From contig DATHBP010000169.1 of NCBI GenBank assembly GCA_035296085.1, positions 1 to 45,084 of the forward strand: a DNA stretch of 45,084 bases. Direction: 5' to 3'. Source of the DNA: DATHBP01 sp035296085 (GTDB lineage Bacteria > Actinomycetota > Actinomycetes > Propionibacteriales > Nocardioidaceae). A program made the translations under genes and the position numbers. Each line of letters starts with the position of its first letter. Position 1 is the stretch's first letter. Positions 32,458-38,840 of this stretch are shown piece by piece. The notes beneath the pieces were generated by a model. That model made no database searches. It was given only the letters and a program-made list of their open reading frames with translations, and was not told where the DNA came from.

Positions 32458-32888
32458 AGGTGGTCGACGCCTTCGGGCACCTCGTAGAACGTCGGGTGCC
32501 GGTAGATCTTGTCGGCAGCCGGGTCGAAGAACGAGTCCTTCTCGTCCGGGCTGCTCGCGGTGATGAGGGAGGCGGGGACGACCCAGATCGAGACGCCCTC
32601 CTGGCGGCGGGTGTAGAGGTCGCGGGCGTTGCGCAGCGCCATCGGCGCGTCCGGCGCGTGGAGGCTACCGACGTGCCCGTGCGACAGACCGCGCTTTGCC
32701 CGTACGAAGACCTCCCACAGTGGCCAGTCGCGCGGTGTACGTCCGCTGGTGGCCGGCACACCGGTGGTGGGGACGGCCCCGTGGCCGCCCTCGGCCGACA
32801 GGTCGGAGCCAGCCGACTGCGCCCCCTGCGGCTGCGACCCCACCGGTCGGGCTGGCGGCGTGGGCTGCGCGTCCGCGGGCTGCGTCAT
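32454..32888 (-). CDS. paaB: Phenylacetyl-CoA epoxidase subunit PaaB with long N-terminal extension
   Basis: PaaB is a small structural subunit required for epoxidase assembly. The conserved core is the last 95 or so residues (WPLWEVFVRAKRGLSHGHVG, APMALRNARDLYTRR, IWVVPASLI, KIYRHPTFYEVPEGVDHL). It is preceded by about 48 Pro/Gln/Gly/Ala/Ser-rich residues absent from the usual protein of about 95 aa. ATG 32888 overlaps the paaA stop by four bases (ATGA), which supports this start, although an internal GTG could serve the shorter form. Confidence 0.92.
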   Translation of the reverse strand: MTQPADAQPTPPARPVGSQPQGAQSAGSDLSAEGGHGAVPTTGVPATSGRTPRDWPLWEVFVRAKRGLSHGHVGSLHAPDAPMALRNARDLYTRRQEGVSIWVVPASLITASSPDEKDSFFDPAADKIYRHPTFYEVPEGVDHL

Positions 32889-33871
32889 GCCGCCGTGTGC
32901 GCGCTGCGTTGCTTGGCGGCATAGGCATCCGCTGCCTCGCGTACCCAGGCCCCTTCCTCGTGCGCACCGCGGCGCTGCGCCATGCGCTGGGCGTTGCAGG
33001 GTCCGTTGCCCTTGATGACCTCGTAGAGCTCGGTGTAGTCCGGCTCGGTGTAGTCGTAGGACCTGCGCTCGGCGTTCCAGCGCAGCCCGTCGTCCGGCAG
33101 GGTCAACCCGAGGGCCTGCGCCTGCGGGACGGTCATGTCGATGAAGCGCTGGCGCAGGTCGTCGTTGGAGTGGCGCTTGATGCCCCAGCGCATCGACTGG
33201 GCCGTATGCGTCGAAGCCTCGTCGGGCGGCCCGAACATCATCAGGCTGGGCCACCACCATCGGTTGACCGCGTCTTGCGCCATGGCGTGCTGCGCGGGTG
33301 TCCCGTACGACAAGGTGTGCAGGATCTCGAAGCCCTGCCGCTGGTGGAACGACTCCTCCTTGCAGATGCGCACCATCGCCCGGGCATAGGGGCCGTAGGA
33401 GCAGCGGCACAGCGGCACCTGGTTGACGATTGCGGCGCCGTCGACGAGCCACCCGATCGCGCCCATGTCGGCCCACGTCAGCGTGGGGTAGTTGAAGATC
33501 GAGGAGTACTTCTGGCGGCCGCTGTGCAACAAGTCCAGCAGGTCGGCCCGGTTGGCGCCGAGGGTCTCGGCGGCGGCGTACAGGTAGAGGCCGTGGCCGG
33601 CTTCGTCTTGCACCTTCGCCATCAAGATCGCCTTGCGCCGCAGGCTCGGTGCGCGGGTGATCCAGTTGCGCTCGGGCTGCATGCCGATGATCTCGGAGTG
33701 CGCGTGCTGTGCGATCTGGCGGATCAGCGACTTGCGGTAGCCGTCCGGCATCTCGTCTCTCGGCTCGATGCGCCCGTCGTGGTCGATCAGCGCCTGGAAA
33801 CGCTCGTCGAGACCGGCGTCCTCGGCGTCGTCGACCGGCGCCGGTCGGGTGCCGAAGTCGTTGCCGTACAT
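32885..33871 (-). CDS. paaA: Phenylacetyl-CoA epoxidase catalytic subunit PaaA
   Basis: The di-iron oxygenase subunit forming ring-1,2-epoxyphenylacetyl-CoA. In 328 residues the iron ligands are visible in KVQDEAGHGLYLY (E-x2-H) and CKEESFHQRQGFE (E-x-x-H). Family signature segments SEIIGMQPERNWI and YDYTEPDYTELYEVIKGNGP are also present. ATG 33871 follows AAAGGGA. First gene of a tightly overlapped paaABCDE operon. I did not recognise a PaaR/PaaX operator in the 133 bp upstream. Confidence 0.96.
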   Translation of the reverse strand: MYGNDFGTRPAPVDDAEDAGLDERFQALIDHDGRIEPRDEMPDGYRKSLIRQIAQHAHSEIIGMQPERNWITRAPSLRRKAILMAKVQDEAGHGLYLYAAAETLGANRADLLDLLHSGRQKYSSIFNYPTLTWADMGAIGWLVDGAAIVNQVPLCRCSYGPYARAMVRICKEESFHQRQGFEILHTLSYGTPAQHAMAQDAVNRWWWPSLMMFGPPDEASTHTAQSMRWGIKRHSNDDLRQRFIDMTVPQAQALGLTLPDDGLRWNAERRSYDYTEPDYTELYEVIKGNGPCNAQRMAQRRGAHEEGAWVREAADAYAAKQRSAHTAA

Positions 33872-33955
33872 CGCTGGACGTCCCTTTCGTCGCGTCGTCC
33901 CAGCCTACGTCCTGCCGACACGCCAGGTCGCTTGAGCGCCTCGTGCCCTCTGCGA

Positions 33956-34001
33956 GCGACGAGACCTTGGGGTTGCCCGAACGACCCGCAGGTCTCATCG
34001 C
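33956..34001 (-). terminator. Strong hairpin after the alpha/beta-hydrolase gene
   Basis: The arms GCGACGAGACCT (33956-33967) and AGGTCTCATCGC (33990-34001) pair over 12 bp with one G-U wobble, and GGGT/ACCC can pair inside the loop. It starts 3 bp beyond the hydrolase stop codon and separates that gene from the paa operon. No U-tract. Confidence 0.6.
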
Positions 34002-34004
34002 CCG

Positions 34005-34829
34005 TCAGCCGCGGTCGTCGGGTGGCTCGGCGAGGTCGACGATGGCATCGACCAGCACCCGACCGTCGAGCAGGGCGGGGTCGTTGTGGTCGGCAGCGGC
34101 GACCTCGACGAGCCGACGGAGTGTCGGTGCTGCGGCTGCCGCCGCCCGGCTCTGCGCCGGTGGCACGACGGAGTCGCGGCCGCCGTAGACGACGGTGACT
34201 GGCACCTCCTCCACCTGTCGCAGGTGCTCGACCAGCGGGAAGCGGTCGCGCAGCAACATCCGGACCGGTAGGAACGGGTAGTGGACCTGGCCGACCGAGG
34301 CAAGGTCGACGAAGGGGGAACGCAGCACCAGCCCGGCTGGCGGATGGTCGGTGGCGAGCTCGGTGACGACCGCAGTGCCCAGGCTCTCGCCGAAGTACAC
34401 GAGCCGGTTCGGCGAGAACCCCGCTTCCTCGACCAGGTACTGCCTGGCAGCGCGGACGTCGCGCGCGAGTCCGGCTTCGCTGGGGCTGCCGCCGTTGCCT
34501 CCGTACCCGCGATAGTCGAAGAGCAGCACAGCCAGCCCGCGCCGCGAGAGCGCGCGAGCGAGCGGTGCGCGAAGGGCCCGGTTTCCCGCGTTGCCGTTCG
34601 CCACCAGGACAGCGCCGTCCCGTTCCGGCTGGGCAGCCGGCACGAGCCACGCGCCCAGGCGCACGCCGTCGCTCGTGGTCAGCACCACGTCGCGAGCACC
34701 CGGGATCGTCGCTCCGACGGCCGCGACCGAGGCCCTCGTGGGCAGATAGATCAGCTGTCGCTGGAACGCCCAGACCAGGCCCAGCGGCAGCGCCACGGCA
34801 AGCACCACCACGACGATCGCCCGCACCAC
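34005..34829 (-). CDS. Membrane-anchored alpha/beta hydrolase (BEM46/YfhR-like)
   Basis: 274 residues starting with one membrane helix or uncleaved signal (about 3-24: AIVVVVLAVALPLGLVWAF). The hydrolase core follows: oxyanion region VANGNAGNRALRAPLA, FDYRGYGGNGGSPSEAG, nucleophile elbow GESLGT, acid in YGGRDSVVP and base in AADHND. This is the serine-hydrolase type of the YfhR/BEM46 group, substrate unknown. Start GTG 34829 (a second GTG follows directly). It is divergent from the GNAT gene with 77 bp between. Confidence 0.85.
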   Translation of the reverse strand: MVRAIVVVVLAVALPLGLVWAFQRQLIYLPTRASVAAVGATIPGARDVVLTTSDGVRLGAWLVPAAQPERDGAVLVANGNAGNRALRAPLARALSRRGLAVLLFDYRGYGGNGGSPSEAGLARDVRAARQYLVEEAGFSPNRLVYFGESLGTAVVTELATDHPPAGLVLRSPFVDLASVGQVHYPFLPVRMLLRDRFPLVEHLRQVEEVPVTVVYGGRDSVVPPAQSRAAAAAAPTLRRLVEVAAADHNDPALLDGRVLVDAIVDLAEPPDDRG

Positions 34830-34906
34830 TACTGCAGTGTGCCCGGGCGCGGTCGCGCTGGCGCTCCAACCAAGCAGGTGGCCCGGCCGTCGGCCAGGAT
34901 GGGCAC

Positions 34907-35464
34907 GTGAGCATGCCGACAGCAGACGTCAGCGTGCGCATCGCGTGGGCAGACGACGCCGCTCACATCTCCGCCGTCCAGGTTCGCTCGTGGCGACAGG
35001 AGTACGCCGCCTTGCTGCCCGCCGACGTACTCGACAGCCTCGACGAGCAGGCCTTCGCCGCCAAGTGGCGCGAGTCGCTGAACCGACCGAAGGACGCCCG
35101 CAACCGGGTGCTGGTGGCTCTCTCCCGCGCGAGCGTTCGAGGCTTTGCCGTCACCGGCCCGGCCGGCGACCCCGACTCCGACCCGCTCGCGACCGGTGAG
35201 ATCGCCGAGCTCGTCGTCGATCCCGACGCCGGGCGACAGGGCCACGGGTCACGGCTGCTGCAGGCCTGCATCGACACACTGCGTGCCGACCGCTTCACGA
35301 CCGCGGTCACCTGGCTGACGAGCACCGACGACATACGCCGCCGCTTCCTTATCGAGGCCGGATGGGCGCCCGACGGCGCCCACCGCGAGCTCGATCTTTC
35401 CGGCGACGGCTCGACCCTCGTACGCCAGGTGCGCCTGCACACCGACATCGGTGCGCCTGGCTGA
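34907..35464 (+). CDS. GNAT-family N-acetyltransferase
   Basis: A 185-residue GNAT protein. Its N-terminal VRIAWADDAAHISAVQVRSWRQEYAALLP is typical of the family's beta1-alpha1 region, with motif A IAELVVDPDAGRQGHGSRLLQA (acetyl-CoA pyrophosphate loop Q/R-x-x-G-x-G/S). The C-terminal half has FLIEAGWAPDG. The acceptor substrate is unknown. Start GTG 34907 has AGGA seven bases upstream; ATG 34913 is an alternative. Upstream extension to 34565 would overlap the divergent hydrolase and is rejected. The stop is followed after 13 bp by repeat copy 2. Confidence 0.85.
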   Translation: MSMPTADVSVRIAWADDAAHISAVQVRSWRQEYAALLPADVLDSLDEQAFAAKWRESLNRPKDARNRVLVALSRASVRGFAVTGPAGDPDSDPLATGEIAELVVDPDAGRQGHGSRLLQACIDTLRADRFTTAVTWLTSTDDIRRRFLIEAGWAPDGAHRELDLSGDGSTLVRQVRLHTDIGAPG

Positions 35465-35477
35465 CGCGTTCGTCGAA

Positions 35478-35523
35478 GTTGTCAGGCGCCTGACGGCGCA
35501 TAGACCGTCAAACGCCTGACAAC
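35478..35523 (+). repeat. 46-bp double-palindromic repeat, copy 2
   Basis: The most symmetrical copy. Outer arms GTTGTCAGGCG (35478-35488) and CGCCTGACAAC (35513-35523) are perfectly complementary, and inner arms TGACGG/CCGTCA enclose CGCATAGA. It lies 13 bp after the GNAT stop and 51 bp before the ybdK start, same orientation as copy 3. It also reads as two dyads of the form GTCAG-N4-CTGAC (second left half-site GTCAA). Confidence 0.92.
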
Positions 35524-35574
35524 TGCCCGGCGTCGGAAAGCGGCGCGGGCAGCTCGGGGTGAGAGCCTGGACCC

Positions 35575-36678
35575 ATGGCTGGGCGCACCATCGGGGTCGA
35601 AGAAGAGCTGCTGGTCGTCGACCCGAGCACCGGCAGACCGGTCCCGCTCGCCGCCGACGTGCTGGGTGCCGACCCGCGCGACGAGGCCGCCGGCGTCGAC
35701 GAGAGGCCGGTCGAGGGCGAGCTCATGCGCCAGCAGGTCGAGGTTCAGACCAAGCCGTGCGCCAGCCTCAACGAGCTGAGCGACGAGATTGCCGGCGAGC
35801 GCGCCACGGTGGCGGACCTGGCGGCCGGCCAGGGCGTCGCCGTGGCACCGCTGGCCACCAGCCCCTTCGACGTCGACCATGTGCTGACGGCGAAGACCCG
35901 CTATCGCCGGCTGGCCGAACGGTTCGGACCCATCGTTGAGGCGCAGCTGGTCTGTGGTTGCCACCTGCATGTCGTGATCAGCTCCCGCGACGAAGGCGTC
36001 GCCGTGCTCGACCGGATCCGGCCGTGGTTGGCGCCACTTCTCGCGATCTCCGCCAACTCGCCGTACTGGCGGGGGGACGACACGGGATACGCCAGCTACC
36101 GCTCCCCGGTCTGGTCCCGGTGGCCGTCGGCCGGGCCGACTGAGGAGTTCGGCTCGGCGCAGGCGTACGACGCGGCCGTGGAGACGCTGGTCGACTCAGG
36201 TGCCGCTCTCGACCGGGCAGGCACCTACTTCGACGTGCGGCTGGCCGTCGAGCACCCCACGCTCGAGATCCGAGTCGCCGACGTCTGCCTGGACGTCGAC
36301 AGCGCCGTGCTGCTGGGCGCCCTGGCTCGGGGGCTGGTGGAGTGGGCCGTGGCGGGCTGGGAGGCCAGTCAGCCGGTCCCTCGGGTGCGCACCGAGTTGT
36401 TGCGTGCCGCGTCGTGGCGGGCTGCGCGCTTCGGCCTCACCGGTGAGCTGCTCGACCCGGACGACCTGCGCCCAGCCCCTGCCGCCGACGTCGTCTGGCG
36501 CCTCGTCGAGCTCGTACGCCCGGCGCTTGCCGGCTATGGCGACGAGGCGTACGTGGAGAAGCTCGTCGAGCAGGTGCTGGCGAACGGAACGGGGAGCGAG
36601 CGCCAGCGCGCGGCAGTCGCCGAGTCGGGCCGACTCGGGGATGCGGTCGCACTCGCAGTGGCGCACATGCGGCAGTAG
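35575..36678 (+). CDS. Carboxylate-amine ligase, YbdK / glutamate-cysteine ligase 2 family
   Basis: A 367-residue ATP-grasp-like ligase of the GCS2 family. The start GRTIGVEEELLVVDPSTGRP, the EVQTKPCASL segment, CGCHLHVVISSRDEGV, and the ISANSPYWRGDDTGYASYRSP block are diagnostic. E. coli YbdK ligates glutamate and cysteine only weakly, so the physiological substrate is uncertain. ATG 35575 with weak GAGAG upstream. The gene is bracketed by copies 2 and 3 of the 46-bp repeat in direct orientation, and its stop is 2 bp from copy 3. Confidence 0.92.
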   Translation: MAGRTIGVEEELLVVDPSTGRPVPLAADVLGADPRDEAAGVDERPVEGELMRQQVEVQTKPCASLNELSDEIAGERATVADLAAGQGVAVAPLATSPFDVDHVLTAKTRYRRLAERFGPIVEAQLVCGCHLHVVISSRDEGVAVLDRIRPWLAPLLAISANSPYWRGDDTGYASYRSPVWSRWPSAGPTEEFGSAQAYDAAVETLVDSGAALDRAGTYFDVRLAVEHPTLEIRVADVCLDVDSAVLLGALARGLVEWAVAGWEASQPVPRVRTELLRAASWRAARFGLTGELLDPDDLRPAPAADVVWRLVELVRPALAGYGDEAYVEKLVEQVLANGTGSERQRAAVAESGRLGDAVALAVAHMRQ

Positions 36679-36680
36679 GA

Positions 36681-36726
36681 GCTGTCAGGGCGTCGACGGC
36701 GCATACGCCGTCAGACGCCTGACAAC
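36681..36726 (+). repeat. 46-bp double-palindromic repeat, copy 3
   Basis: It fills the 54-bp gap between the convergent ybdK and dapB stops (2 bp from the first, 6 bp from the second), so it can act only as a 3' element or insertion, not as a promoter-proximal operator. The inner stem GACGGCG/CGCCGTC is perfect with loop CATA. The outer arm is diverged at the left (GCTGTCAG). It matches copy 2 at 37 of 46 positions. Confidence 0.9.
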
Positions 36727-36732
36727 TCCGGA

Positions 36733-37473
36733 CTAGGGCAGGTCCAGCAGCTCCTCCAAGCCGACCGTGAGCCCCGGCCGGGAGACCACCGACCGAACGC
36801 CAAGCAGCACGCCCGGCATGAACGAGGCCCGGTCCAGGCTGTCGTGGCGGATGGTCAGCGTCTCGCCGGCCGCGCCGAGAAGCACCTCCTGGTGCGCGAC
36901 CAGCCCGCGCAGCCGCACGGCGTGCACGTGTACGCCGTCCACGACCGCCCCGCGCGCCCCGTCGAGCGCTGAGGTCGTGGCGTCGGGCATGCCGCCCGCG
37001 CCGGCCTCCGCTCGGGCCGCGGCGACCAGCTCAGCGGTGCGCCGTGCCGTACCGGAGGGTGCATCGGCCTTGTCGGGGTGGTGCAGCTCGACGATCTCGA
37101 CGGATTCGAAAAACGGCGCCGCCTGCGCGGCGAAGCGCACCAACAATGCGGCGGCGACGGAGAAGTTGGGGGCGACCAGCACACCGACGCCGGGCGCGCC
37201 GGCCAGCCAGCTGCGCACGTCGTCGAGGCGCTCCGGCGTGAAACCCGTCGTGCCGACCACCGCGTGGACACCGTGCTCGATGCACGAGCGCACGTTGGCC
37301 ATCACGGCGTCCGGCGTGGTGAAGTCGACGGCCACGTCTGCGTCGGCGAGCGCATCCAGCCGGTCACCCGAGCGCAGCGACGCGACCAGCTCCAGGTCGT
37401 CTGCTGCTGCGACGGCTCGGCACGTCTCGACGCCCATCCGGCCCGCCGCTCCGAGCACCGCCACCCGGGTCAT
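36733..37473 (-). CDS. dapB: 4-hydroxy-tetrahydrodipicolinate reductase
   Basis: DapB reduces the DapA product with NAD(P)H. The Rossmann motif VAVLGAAGRMG opens the protein. VVGTTGF and the substrate/catalytic motif VEIVELHHPDKADAPSGTA follow, and SFMPGVLLGVR closes it. 246 residues is normal. ATG 37473 overlaps the M16 peptidase stop by four bases (ATGA). The longer frame to 38121 overlaps the peptidase out of register. Confidence 0.96.
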   Translation of the reverse strand: MTRVAVLGAAGRMGVETCRAVAAADDLELVASLRSGDRLDALADADVAVDFTTPDAVMANVRSCIEHGVHAVVGTTGFTPERLDDVRSWLAGAPGVGVLVAPNFSVAAALLVRFAAQAAPFFESVEIVELHHPDKADAPSGTARRTAELVAAARAEAGAGGMPDATTSALDGARGAVVDGVHVHAVRLRGLVAHQEVLLGAAGETLTIRHDSLDRASFMPGVLLGVRSVVSRPGLTVGLEELLDLP

Positions 37474-38840
37474 CCGAGGGCGGCCGCGAACCGGTCGGGG
37501 TCGTCGAACGGACCGAGGATCGCCAGCGTCGGTGGGGCGTCCCAGAGCTCCTTGGCCACCACCCGTACGTCGTCCAGCGACACCGCCTCGATCCGGGTGA
37601 GCAGCTCGGAGATGCTGGGCAGCTCGGGATGGACGAGCTCCGACTTCGCGATCCGCGACATCCGCGAGCCGGTGTCTTCCAGGCCGAGCACCGTCGCCGC
37701 GCGCAGCTGGCTCTTGCCCCGGACCAGCTCTGCCTCGGTGATGCCGTCTGCGGCAACCAACTCGAGCTGCTCGCGGCACAGCGCCAGTACCTCGTCGGCC
37801 TTTGCGGGCGAGCAGCCAGCTGACACACCGACTGCGCCGGTGTCGGCGTACTGCATGGCGAAGGAGTAGACGGAGTAGGCAAGACCTCGCTTCTCGCGCA
37901 CCTCCTGGAACAGCCGGCTCGACGGGCCACCGCCCAGTGCGGCATTGAGCACCCCGAGGGCGTAGCGCCGGTCGTCGGTGCGCGCGATCCCAGGCGTGCC
38001 GAGCACGAAGACCGCCTGCTCGCTGACTCGGTGCACAAGCGCGAGTCCGGGTGCCGTGGCGTGGACACGGTCGCTGCTCAGCCGCGGCGCGGCGGGCAGG
38101 GCATCGAGGTCGGGGGCCCATCCCGACTGCTTCAGCGCCGCGCGCACCAGGCGTACGACGGCCGCGTGGTCGACGTTCCCCGCAGCTGCGATGACGACGT
38201 TGGGCGCCCGGTAGCGACGGCGGTAGTAGCCGGCGATCTGGGTGCGAGTGAGCGAGCGGATCGAGGCGGCCGACCCGAGAACGGGCCGGCCCAGCGGTGA
38301 GTCACCACCCCACAGCGCGGCGGAGAACGCCTCGTGCGCAGCGTCCTCGATGTCGTCGTCGTGCATCGCGATCTCTTCGAGGATGACGCCGCGCTCCCCT
38401 TCGACATCGGCGCTGGTGACCAGCGACGACGTCAGCATGTCGACGATGACGTCGATGGCGAGCGGGAGGTCCTCGTCGAGCACCCGCGCGTGGTAGCAGG
38501 TGTACTCCTTGCCGGTGAAGGCGTTGAGCTCACCACCGACCGCTTCCATCGCGGAGGAGATGTCCCAGGCGCTGCGGCGCCGGGTGCCCTTGAACAGCAG
38601 GTGTTCGAGGTAGTGGACCGCCCCCGCCACCGACGCCGACTCGTCCCGGGAGCCGACGCCGATCCAGGCCCCGAACGTCACCGACCGCACTCCCGGCATG
38701 GCCTCGGTGATGACCCGGAGCCCGCCGGGCAGCACCGTACGGCGCACGACGCTCGTCGCGTGCCCATCGGGTGCCTGCTCGGTCAGCAGGGTGCGGGTGC
38801 TGCCCGGCCGCTGCTGCGCCGCCGGGCTCACCTGGGTCAC
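37470..38840 (-). CDS. M16-family zinc metallopeptidase (PepR/processing-peptidase-like)
   Basis: 456 residues. The inverted zinc motif HxxEH is intact in VHYLEHLLFKGT, with the distant glutamate in RGVILEEIAMHDDD. The C-terminal inactive half contains GGGPSSRLFQEVREKRGLAYSVYSF, the conserved R/Y region. Role unknown; in actinobacteria it sits invariably between pnp and dapB. Start GTG 38840 overlaps the pnp stop by four bases (GTGA). Confidence 0.93.
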   Translation of the reverse strand: MTQVSPAAQQRPGSTRTLLTEQAPDGHATSVVRRTVLPGGLRVITEAMPGVRSVTFGAWIGVGSRDESASVAGAVHYLEHLLFKGTRRRSAWDISSAMEAVGGELNAFTGKEYTCYHARVLDEDLPLAIDVIVDMLTSSLVTSADVEGERGVILEEIAMHDDDIEDAAHEAFSAALWGGDSPLGRPVLGSAASIRSLTRTQIAGYYRRRYRAPNVVIAAAGNVDHAAVVRLVRAALKQSGWAPDLDALPAAPRLSSDRVHATAPGLALVHRVSEQAVFVLGTPGIARTDDRRYALGVLNAALGGGPSSRLFQEVREKRGLAYSVYSFAMQYADTGAVGVSAGCSPAKADEVLALCREQLELVAADGITEAELVRGKSQLRAATVLGLEDTGSRMSRIAKSELVHPELPSISELLTRIEAVSLDDVRVVAKELWDAPPTLAILGPFDDPDRFAAALG

